Source: Gilvimarinus sp. 2_MG-2023
GTDB taxonomy: Bacteria; Pseudomonadota; Gammaproteobacteria; Pseudomonadales; Cellvibrionaceae
Assembly (NCBI RefSeq): GCF_030547685.1
Contig: NZ_JAUOQM010000021.1
Coordinates: 86,400-150,399, forward strand
Direction: 5' to 3'
DNA length: 64,000 bases
Below the pieces are notes generated by a model. The model did not search any database. It saw only the letters and a program-made list of their open reading frames with translations, and was not told the origin of the DNA. Both the position numbers and the translations under genes were made by a program. The first letter of the stretch is position 1. Each line of letters starts with the position of its first letter. Shown here one piece after another: positions 57,483 through 64,000 of the stretch.

Positions 57483-58415
57483 ATGAAACGAATTCAGGTT
57501 GCCGTCGGAGTGGTGCAAGATACCGAGGGGCGAATATTAATTGCCAAACGTCCCGAGCACGCTCATCAAGGTGGCTTGTGGGAGTTTCCTGGGGGTAAGA
57601 TTGAATCCGGTGAAACGCTTATACAGGCATTAGATCGCGAATTATTCGAAGAGCTTGATATCCGGGTGGATGCCACAACACCCGTTATTGATATTATTCA
57701 CGATTATCCCGATAAACAGGTATGCCTACAGGTTCACAAGGTGGATTCTTGGCGCGGACTCGCCCGCGGAAAAGAAGGGCAGCCAATTTGCTGGGTTGCC
57801 CCGCAAGCGCTCAGTCAGTACACATTTCCCGCCGCGAACTATCCCATATTGAATGCCTTACAGCTGCCTGATCGCTGTCTTATCACGGGTAAGTTTGCCA
57901 GCCTCCAGGATTTTTCAGATCGCCTGCAGCGAGCTTTACTCTCTGGCATTGCCATGGTGCAAGTGCGCGCGCACCACCTCTGCGACAAAGACTATAAAGT
58001 TTTGGCTCAGCGGACCGTAGAAATTTGTAAAGCCCATGAAACGCTTGTGCTATTAAATCACTCGTCGGCTATAGAAATCGTGAATACCCTTGGGGCCGAT
58101 GGGGTGCATTTGAGTTCAGCGCAATTGCAGGCGGCGACAGCATTGCCGCAGAGCGGTTGGGTTGGGGCTTCTTGCCACAACCGTACGGAGTTGGCTCGGG
58201 CGGAGTCCTTGGGGGTTCACTATGCTTCGCTTTCACCTGTGCAGGTTACGGCATCCCACCCGCAAGCAGCGCCCTTAGGGTGGCCTGAGTTCACCGATAT
58301 GGTGCGTATGGCGAAGCTGCCTATATATGCTCTGGGTGGCATGGTGCCAAATGATCTGAGGCGAGCCAAGGCTGCGGGTGCGCAAGGTATTGGCTCGATC
58401 AGCGCCTGGTGGTAA
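57483..58415 (+). CDS. mutT: Nudix hydrolase (MutT) fused to ThiE-like domain
   Basis: This 310-residue protein has two domains. Residues 1-130 form a Nudix domain with a complete box (GGKIESGETLIQALDRELFE followed by ELDI), as in MutT, which removes 8-oxo-dGTP. Residues 135-310 resemble thiamine phosphate synthase ThiE. In that half several ThiE active-site segments are weak: the expected asparagine-aspartate pair is N-H in LLNHSSA, and HLGQEDL is HLSSAQL. It therefore may not make thiamine phosphate. The fusion is known in other gammaproteobacteria. Confidence 0.9.
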   Translation: MKRIQVAVGVVQDTEGRILIAKRPEHAHQGGLWEFPGGKIESGETLIQALDRELFEELDIRVDATTPVIDIIHDYPDKQVCLQVHKVDSWRGLARGKEGQPICWVAPQALSQYTFPAANYPILNALQLPDRCLITGKFASLQDFSDRLQRALLSGIAMVQVRAHHLCDKDYKVLAQRTVEICKAHETLVLLNHSSAIEIVNTLGADGVHLSSAQLQAATALPQSGWVGASCHNRTELARAESLGVHYASLSPVQVTASHPQAAPLGWPEFTDMVRMAKLPIYALGGMVPNDLRRAKAAGAQGIGSISAWW

Positions 58416-58446
58416 TCAAAAGCAGGCATTGGTGAACGCTAAAGGA

Positions 58447-58641
58447 TTAGTCATCGAACTCATCGTTTTGTGCGCTGGCATCTTCTCCGGCGATACGATG
58501 ATTTTCGTTAGCCCATTCCCCTAAGTCGATTAATTTACAACGCTCCGAACAAAAAGGTCGGTGCGGGAACTCATCACTCCAAAATATTTTCTTTTGACAG
58601 GTGGGGCAGGCGAGCTTAATGGGCGGAGTATTATCATTCAT
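58447..58641 (-). CDS. yacG: DNA gyrase inhibitor YacG
   Basis: YacG is a small zinc-binding protein that inhibits DNA gyrase. The 64-residue protein has the four zinc cysteines in [10 protein letters not shown] and [15 protein letters not shown]. The acidic tail ([11 protein letters not shown]) is typical. The start overlaps the coaE stop by four bases (ATGA); it is the last gene of the pilBCD-coaE-yacG group. Confidence 0.95.
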   Translation of the reverse strand: MNDNTPPIKLACPTCQKKIFWSDEFPHRPFCSERCKLIDLGEWANENHRIAGEDASAQNDEFDD

Positions 58642-59240
58642 GGTGTTAATGCCAAATATTGATTGTGCAGTCGCAGCACTTGGGTGTGTAAGTCGGCTAA
58701 GTCACCGTGATTATGCAAAATATCATCGGCCTGTTTGAGTCGTTCCGGGCGAGACATTTGCGAGGCCATAATCGTTTTCACCTGAGTGGCGCTGGCGTTA
58801 TCACGCGCTTGCGCACGCTCCACCTGCAGCGCTTCTGGGCAGTCAATTACGATGACTCTATCTGTGAGTGTGTGTTGATTGGTCTCTAATAGCAGAGGTG
58901 AGACAAGTAAACTGTAGGCGCTGTGAGCGCAGGCCAATTGCTCAATAATTCGCTGGCGTATAGCGGGGTGGAGCAGTGCCTCAAGCCAGGCTTTCTGGGT
59001 CGAGTCTTGAAAAATGATCTCTCGTAACTTGCGCCGGTTAAGGGTTTGCTCGGCGGTTAAAATTGCCTCACCAAAGTGATCGATGATCGCTTTTAGTGCG
59101 GGCTCGCCAGGCATGACGACCTCTCGGGCGACGATATCCGCATCGACAATGGCAATGCCCTGCTCGGCGAAGAACGCGGCAGCGGCACTTTTACCGCTGC
59201 CAATCCCTCCTGTTAAACCAACACAATAAGGATTACGCAT
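58638..59240 (-). CDS. coaE: Dephospho-CoA kinase
   Basis: CoaE catalyses the last step of coenzyme A synthesis. The 200-residue protein has the P-loop [27 protein letters not shown], and the LID arginine region [18 protein letters not shown]. It follows pilD by 14 bases and overlaps yacG. The arrangement pilBCD-coaE-yacG is common in gammaproteobacteria. Confidence 0.96.
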   Translation of the reverse strand: MRNPYCVGLTGGIGSGKSAAAAFFAEQGIAIVDADIVAREVVMPGEPALKAIIDHFGEAILTAEQTLNRRKLREIIFQDSTQKAWLEALLHPAIRQRIIEQLACAHSAYSLLVSPLLLETNQHTLTDRVIVIDCPEALQVERAQARDNASATQVKTIMASQMSRPERLKQADDILHNHGDLADLHTQVLRLHNQYLALTP

Positions 59241-59254
59241 GAGGGTTCAAAGGG

Positions 59255-60130
59255 TTAACCGATGTGAGCAAACTGTAAATAAGAGCGGGTAATGTCGCTG
59301 CCCCACAGCATGGCGATCCAGCCGGCAATGGCAAGGTAGGGGCCGAAGGGAATGGGGATATTCTTGTCTCGGCCTTTGATGACAATCAAACTTATGCCAA
59401 TGGCCGCTCCCACAAACGACGAGAGAATAACGATCAGGGGTAGCATTTGCCAACCCATCCAGGCGCCCAGAGCGGCGAGTAACTTAAAGTCGCCATAGCC
59501 CATGCCTTCCTTGCCGGTGAGTAGCTTAAACAACCAAAAGATAGACCACAGGGATAGGTAGCCGAAAATAGCGCCCCAAAGCGCACTGGGTAAATCTGTA
59601 ATCAGGCCAAAATAATTGACAATTAGCCCCAACCAGAGCAAAGGCAGGGTAATGCTGTCGGGCAAAAGCTGGGTATCAAAGTCGATAACGGTAAGAGTCA
59701 GCAGCGCCCAGGTAAACACAAGCACACCGAGAGCCGTCCAGTTGAAGCCAAGTTGGCTTACCACAGCAACAGAAATCAGCGCGGTGGCGAGCTCTATAAT
59801 CGGATAGCGAGGTGAGATAACGGCTTTACAGCTGGCGCAACGGCCTTTTAGCAGCAAGTAGCTAATGACCGGGATGTTGTGCCACGGTCTAATGGGATCC
59901 TTACATTTAGGGCAATGCGAGTTGGGAAAGGCAATGCCTATTGGTTTTTCATCGGGGACTGGCTGCTCCAAAAGCTCGCAGCAATCTCGCGTCCACTGCT
60001 GCTGCATTTGTTTGGGTAGGCGCAAAATCACCACATTAAAAAAGCTGCCAATAGCTAAAGAGAAAACGGCGACAACCACGTAGGCGTACCAAGTGAAATA
60101 ATCAGAGGCGAAAAATTCGGGTTCCGACAC
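59255..60130 (-). CDS. pilD: Type IV prepilin peptidase/N-methyltransferase
   Basis: PilD cuts the leader from prepilins and methylates the new N-terminal phenylalanine. The 291-residue membrane protein has GSFFNVVILRLP, the two cysteine pairs CPKC and CASC of the cytoplasmic loop, and the two catalytic aspartates in VIDFDTQLLPD and GYGDFKLLAALG. It lies 2 bases after pilC. Its substrate PilA is encoded 3.4 kb away, on the other strand. Confidence 0.97.
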   Translation of the reverse strand: MSEPEFFASDYFTWYAYVVVAVFSLAIGSFFNVVILRLPKQMQQQWTRDCCELLEQPVPDEKPIGIAFPNSHCPKCKDPIRPWHNIPVISYLLLKGRCASCKAVISPRYPIIELATALISVAVVSQLGFNWTALGVLVFTWALLTLTVIDFDTQLLPDSITLPLLWLGLIVNYFGLITDLPSALWGAIFGYLSLWSIFWLFKLLTGKEGMGYGDFKLLAALGAWMGWQMLPLIVILSSFVGAAIGISLIVIKGRDKNIPIPFGPYLAIAGWIAMLWGSDITRSYLQFAHIG

Positions 60131-60132
60131 GT

Positions 60133-61389
60133 TTAAATGACCTGGCCAATCTGGAAGATGGGGAGGTACATAGCAATCATCAAGCCGCCGACTAATACCC
60201 CAAGTACAGACATGATCATGGGTTCCAGTAGGGATGACAATGCATCTACCTTATTATCTACTTCCTCTTCGTAATAATTGGCTGCCTTGTCCAGCATGTC
60301 GTCTAGTGCCCCAGACTCCTCACCAATAGAAGCCATTTGGATCAATAGTGATGGGAACATGTTTTGATTACGAATAGAGGTGTTAAGCTGAATGCCTGTA
60401 GAGACATCTTCTCGAATGCGCAAAATGGCATCGTTGTACAACTTATTGCCTGCCGCGCCTGCGACAGAGCTTAGGGCGTCAATTAAGGGGACACCGGCGG
60501 CAAAGGTGGTGGACAGAGTTCGTGCAAAGCGGGCCATGATTGACTGATACAGAATATCGCCGACAATTGGAAGTTTGAGCATGTACCGGTCAACTAAATA
60601 GGCAAATTTGGGGCTGCGCCGTTTTAATTCTTTGAAAGCATATATAAACCCGATAATGCCTAGCAAAATATAAAACCAATAGGCTTGAGCAATCTCAGAT
60701 AAGTGCAGTACAAATAAGGTAAACGCAGGCAGCTCACCGCCAAAGCTGGCAAAAGTGTCCGCGAATTGAGGCACTACTTTGATAAGCAAGATAGACGTTA
60801 CTACAAGTGCCACAACGATCACTGCAATTGGGTAGGTTAATGCTTTCTTGATTTTGGATTTAAGCGATTCGGTTTTTTCTTTGTAGGTGGCAATGCGGTC
60901 TAGCATGGTTTCTAGTGCACCAGACTGTTCACCGGCATCCACTAAGTTACAAAATAAATCGTCAAAATACTTGGGATGGTTGCGCAGTGCAGGAGCAAAG
61001 CCTGTACCAGATGCTACATCATCACGAATTTTATTGATCAGTTCTTCTAGCCCGTTGTGGTCGACACCTCCGGCGACAATGTCAAAGGACTGAACAAGGG
61101 GGACACCGGCTTTCATCATAGTGGCCATTTGACGGGAAAATACAGCGATATCGCCCGGAGTAACCTTTTTCTTACCTGTGCCAAACAAAGGCTTGGGTTT
61201 TTTTCGTACGCTTTGGATGGAGTAGCCTTGTTTTTGCAGCTGTGCTCGCACTACTGCTGCGCTACTGCCAGAAGCCTCCCCCTGAGAAACTTTACCTTTG
61301 CGGTCTTTAACTTTATAAAGGAAGGTCGCAGATACCGTGGCTTTAGGTTTGGACCTGGTTTTTGATTTGGTTGCCGTAGTTGTCGCCAT
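60133..61389 (-). CDS. pilC: Type IV pilus inner-membrane platform protein PilC
   Basis: PilC is the inner-membrane platform of the pilus machine and works with PilB. The 418-residue protein has a basic, alanine- and lysine-rich start and two GspF domains (about 80-205 and 285-405). Typical segments are FSRQMATMMKAGVPLVQSFD and FARTLSTTFAAGVPLIDALS, each followed by a G-E-x-S-G-A-L motif. Three membrane helices are visible. It lies between pilB and pilD with 2-3 base gaps. Confidence 0.97.
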   Translation of the reverse strand: MATTTATKSKTRSKPKATVSATFLYKVKDRKGKVSQGEASGSSAAVVRAQLQKQGYSIQSVRKKPKPLFGTGKKKVTPGDIAVFSRQMATMMKAGVPLVQSFDIVAGGVDHNGLEELINKIRDDVASGTGFAPALRNHPKYFDDLFCNLVDAGEQSGALETMLDRIATYKEKTESLKSKIKKALTYPIAVIVVALVVTSILLIKVVPQFADTFASFGGELPAFTLFVLHLSEIAQAYWFYILLGIIGFIYAFKELKRRSPKFAYLVDRYMLKLPIVGDILYQSIMARFARTLSTTFAAGVPLIDALSSVAGAAGNKLYNDAILRIREDVSTGIQLNTSIRNQNMFPSLLIQMASIGEESGALDDMLDKAANYYEEEVDNKVDALSSLLEPMIMSVLGVLVGGLMIAMYLPIFQIGQVI

Positions 61390-61392
61390 GTT

Positions 61393-63105
61393 TTAATCCT
61401 TTGTAACGCGGTTGGCTTCTTCGAGGCTGGTTAGGCCTTGCGCCGCTTTGCGTAGAGCGGATATGCGTAAATTATTGAAACCTGCTTTATGAGCTTCTTT
61501 GGCAATCACCAGAGAGTTGCCGCCCTCCATTATAAGGCTTGCGATGTCTTGTGTGATGCGAACCACTTCATACACACCGACTCGACCTTTATAGCCCTTC
61601 ATGCAGCTGTCACAACCAACGGGGTGATAAAGTTCTAATTCTTCGCGTGGTATGCCAATCTCATCAAACCCCTCTTCGGTGAGAATCTCATCCGGTATGT
61701 CATCAGCGGGTTTTTTACATTTGGGGCACAAGCGGCGGGCAAGTCGTTGGGCAATAATCAAGCTGACACTGGTGGCCACATTAAAAGCAGGTACACCCAT
61801 ATTGAGTAGGCGGGTCAGGGTTTCTGGCGCGCTGTTGGTGTGCAGGGTCGACAATACCAAATGCCCCGTTTGCGCCGCTTTAATGGCAATTTCGGCGGTT
61901 TCTAGGTCACGAATCTCACCCACCATGACAATATCGGGGTCTTGTCTTAGAAATGAACGCAAAGCCTCGGCAAAGGTCAACCCCACCTTGGTGTTCATTT
62001 GAACCTGGTTAATGCCCTCTAGGTTAATTTCTACCGGGTCTTCGGCGGTAGAAATATTGCGCTCTTCGGTATTGAGAATGTTCAGTCCAGTATACAGAGA
62101 AACTGTTTTACCGCTACCGGTGGGGCCGGTAACCAAAATCATACCCTGAGGTTGTGCTAGCGCATCTAGGAACAGCTTTTTCTGATCATCCTCATAGCCC
62201 AAAATGTCAATCCCGAGCTTGGCCGAGCTGGAGTCGAGAATACGCAGTACGATCTTCTCACCAAAAAGCGTGGGTAGAGAATTAACCCGAAAATCAATCG
62301 CCCGACTCTTAGTGATTTTCATTTTAATACGCCCGTCCTGGGGGACGCGGCGCTCAGAAATGTCCATCTGCGACATCACTTTCAAGCGGGCCGAAAGCCG
62401 GGTGGCTAGGTTTATCGGGGGTTTGGCGACTTCTTGTAAAATACCGTCAGTGCGAAACCTAACCCGGTAGGCCTTCTCATAAGGCTCAAAGTGGATGTCT
62501 GATGCGCCCGATTTAATAGCATCCAGTAATATTTTATTAATAAACCGGACAATAGGGGCTTCATCCGCCTCGGAGGTGTCGTCATCGCTCTTTTCGTCAC
62601 TGCCGGGTTCTGTGTCTAAATTGGCCAGTTCGTCATCATCCAGGCCGCCTAGAGCGTCGCTTAGACTTTCTTCATTGGCATTAAGATAGGCTTCAATGGC
62701 TGTGGATAATAGGTCTGCCTCCACCAGGACCGGTTCGGTATTAATGCCGGTGTTGAATTTGATTTCATCCAGTGCGTGTAAGTTGGTGGGGTCGAGTACA
62801 GCGACGAATAATCGATTGCCGCGGCGCACCAAAGGTAGTGCATGATGCTTTTGGATAAGCTTGGGGTCGACCAGCTTTTTGGGGATGGCATCGGTATTAA
62901 TGGCGCGCAAATCAAACAGGGGGGTGCCAAACTCATCCGCCGCCACGGAGGCTAAAGTTTTAGAGTCCACAACACTGTTTTTAGCCAAATACAAAACAAA
63001 AGGAATCTTTTGCTTGCCGGCTTCAGACAAAGAGTCCCGTGCCAGCTCCTCATCCAATAAGTTGTCGTTAACAAGCCGTCGTGCCAATCCGCTGAGTGTG
63101 CTCAT
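61393..63105 (-). CDS. pilB: Type IV pilus assembly ATPase PilB
   Basis: PilB powers pilus extension. The 570-residue protein has an N-terminal MshEN-type domain (the family that binds c-di-GMP in some members), and the ATPase core. Walker A is GPTGSGKTVSLYTGL, the Asp box DPDIVMVGEIRDLETAE and the His box TGHLVLSTLHTNSA. Four zinc-binding cysteines lie in CPKCKKP and CDSCMKGYKGRVG. An acidic stretch (SEADEAP region) separates the two domains. It is the first gene of the pilBCD-coaE-yacG group. Confidence 0.97.
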   Translation of the reverse strand: MSTLSGLARRLVNDNLLDEELARDSLSEAGKQKIPFVLYLAKNSVVDSKTLASVAADEFGTPLFDLRAINTDAIPKKLVDPKLIQKHHALPLVRRGNRLFVAVLDPTNLHALDEIKFNTGINTEPVLVEADLLSTAIEAYLNANEESLSDALGGLDDDELANLDTEPGSDEKSDDDTSEADEAPIVRFINKILLDAIKSGASDIHFEPYEKAYRVRFRTDGILQEVAKPPINLATRLSARLKVMSQMDISERRVPQDGRIKMKITKSRAIDFRVNSLPTLFGEKIVLRILDSSSAKLGIDILGYEDDQKKLFLDALAQPQGMILVTGPTGSGKTVSLYTGLNILNTEERNISTAEDPVEINLEGINQVQMNTKVGLTFAEALRSFLRQDPDIVMVGEIRDLETAEIAIKAAQTGHLVLSTLHTNSAPETLTRLLNMGVPAFNVATSVSLIIAQRLARRLCPKCKKPADDIPDEILTEEGFDEIGIPREELELYHPVGCDSCMKGYKGRVGVYEVVRITQDIASLIMEGGNSLVIAKEAHKAGFNNLRISALRKAAQGLTSLEEANRVTKD

Positions 63106-63550
63106 ATCCCATGCTTGGCCTAAGCCGCCCCTTGAACAATTACATTTTCTTCAATTCTAGAAGATTTATTTACCTACTTTACGTTTTACATTAACTTTTG
63201 GCAATAAGTCTATAAAAGTTACGTTAATTAAGGGGGGGGCACTGCCGAGAGTTAGCCTTCGCCCCAGCATTGGGGTCAGCGAGCGATTGCACAGCAAAAG
63301 GTGGGTGGTGGTTTTGAGCGGTAATTGCTTGGGGTGACGTATTTTGTCATCAGGTGACGCTTAGCGTCTGCCGAGGGCGACTGAGTTGCGCGCGAGACGC
63401 TGCTAACAGGCAAGATGGGTGCTTAGCTGTGTTGGCACGCTACCTGCTTAAGTCATTGTTAGCAGCACTCTAGAATACTAGAGCTGCACCGTGTTTGGCT
63501 CAATTGAGTGCCAAAGACATGAATAAACTATTATTCGTTGGAGAATTCTT
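63106..63550. other. pilB-pilA divergent control region
   Basis: No gene lies in these 445 bases. The region contains a run of eight G (63232-63239), the sigma-54 promoter of pilA (63433-63448) and a purine-rich ribosome binding site GGAGA (63540-63544). The pilB promoter should lie in the AT-rich part near 63130-63230 but no clear hexamers were identified. Confidence 0.7.
63433..63448 (+). promoter_or_regulatory. Sigma-54 promoter of pilA
   Basis: TGGCACGCTACCTGCT matches the RpoN consensus TGGCACG-N4-TTGCW except for one base in the -12 element. The RNA would start near 63460 and have a leader of about 90 bases. In Pseudomonas, pilA is transcribed by RpoN with the activator PilR; the same control is likely here. 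PilR and PilS are not in the window. Confidence 0.82.
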
Positions 63551-63952
63551 ATGAAAAAACAAGCTGGTTTTACCCTGATTGAATTAATGATCGTTGTTGC
63601 GATCATCGGTATTTTGGCTGCCATCGCGCTGCCTGCTTACCAGGACTACACCATTCGCGCCAAAGTGAGTGAGTGCTCTGGTATTATCGCCGCTTGCAAA
63701 ACGTCTGTTTCTGAGTACTACGCCTCAGAAAACGGTTTGCCGGCCGATTCTGATGCAGCTGGTTGTGCAACTACAGAAACTCAGTATTGTGGTGCCCCCT
63801 CAGTTGCTGCAGGTGTGATCACTGTGGAAGCAAATACTGACACTGGTCTGCCAGGTGCTTGTAACTTGGTTATGACCCCTGCTGCTGATGTAACTTCTTG
63901 GGAAGGCAGCACAACTTGTGATTCAAAATATGTAGCTGCCACTTTCCGTTAA
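63551..63952 (+). CDS. pilA: Type IV major pilin PilA
   Basis: PilA is the structural subunit of type IV pili. The 133-residue prepilin has a short leader (MKKQAG, cut by PilD before F7), the hydrophobic helix [20 protein letters not shown] with E11 (E5 of the mature protein), and a globular C-terminal part. Six cysteines are present (42, 49, 72, 80, 104, 123); most pilins have two. The last pair is well placed for the disulfide-bonded D-loop. The gene is followed by a strong terminator. Confidence 0.96.
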   Translation: MKKQAGFTLIELMIVVAIIGILAAIALPAYQDYTIRAKVSECSGIIAACKTSVSEYYASENGLPADSDAAGCATTETQYCGAPSVAAGVITVEANTDTGLPGACNLVMTPAADVTSWEGSTTCDSKYVAATFR

Positions 63953-63971
63953 TAATTCGGTTGGCGTTACT

Positions 63972-64000
63972 AAAAGCCCGGCTCTGCCGGGCTTTTTTTT
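63972..64000 (+). terminator. Terminator after pilA
   Basis: AAAAGCCCGGC-TCT-GCCGGGCTTTT followed by a T run (eight T to the window end) forms a strong intrinsic terminator, 19 bases after the pilA stop. Confidence 0.93.

Overview
The window is a stretch of chromosome from a gammaproteobacterium. The gene content and order point towards the Cellvibrio/Teredinibacter/Pseudomonas side of the class: rsmI-rnpB-mraZ followed by a complete division and cell wall cluster, lpxC-M23 peptidase-secA-argJ-mutT/thiE, pilBCD-coaE-yacG divergent from pilA, a RegB/RegA-type redox two-component pair and an AlgP-like histone-H1-type protein. The placement is inferred from protein features; no database search was possible. 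There is no phage, insertion sequence, CRISPR array, tRNA gene or obvious horizontally acquired island. Nearly all of the window is housekeeping DNA.

Layout. 1-3154: the 3' part of a 23S rRNA gene, 5S rRNA and a strong terminator. 3480-7920: a YkgJ-type cysteine-cluster protein, then a trehalose module (otsB, a GH15 glucosidase, otsA) with overlapping genes. 7937-12630 (minus): RegA/RegB two-component pair, rimI, a putative divergent HolD and leuA. 12842-18133 (plus): MATE transporter, cysC, cysQ, prfC and an unrecognised 183-residue protein. 18185-22057: a secreted protein joining a chalcone-isomerase-like domain to a TonB C-terminal domain (minus), then a cyclic-nucleotide-binding protein, a PilZ protein and a periplasmic coiled-coil protein (plus). 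22403-25226: AlgP-like protein, LexA-controlled dinB and an exbD without exbB. 25388-32961 (minus): lpoA, yraN, diaA, dolP, lemA, an M48 peptidase and a type Ic aspartate aminotransferase, mainly envelope quality control.

33011-56244 (plus): rsmI, RNase P RNA, then mraZ-rsmH-ftsL-ftsI-murE-murF-mraY-murD-ftsW-murG-murC-ddlB-ftsQ-ftsA-ftsZ-lpxC, an M23 peptidase and secA. The genes are tightly packed, often overlapping by 1-8 bases. Together they make lipid II from UDP-MurNAc, build the divisome and start lipid A synthesis. The mraZ promoter and its MraZ operator (four GTGG boxes at exact 10-base spacing) can be read directly. 56256-58415: argJ and a Nudix-ThiE fusion. 58447-63105 (minus): yacG, coaE, pilD, pilC, pilB. 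63551-63952 (plus): pilA behind a near-consensus sigma-54 promoter.

No wholly new multi-gene system stands out. The points most worth a second look are the chalcone-isomerase-like/TonB fusion and the neighbouring nucleotide-second-messenger genes (17.6-22.1 kb), a long hairpin in the prfC leader, the SSQ form of the FtsI active-site triad, a six-cysteine pilin, a nine-G tract inside the GH15 gene and a degenerate ThiE domain. Many starts were moved from the longest possible reading frame to an internal codon on the basis of ribosome binding sites and family N-termini; each case is explained in its entry.
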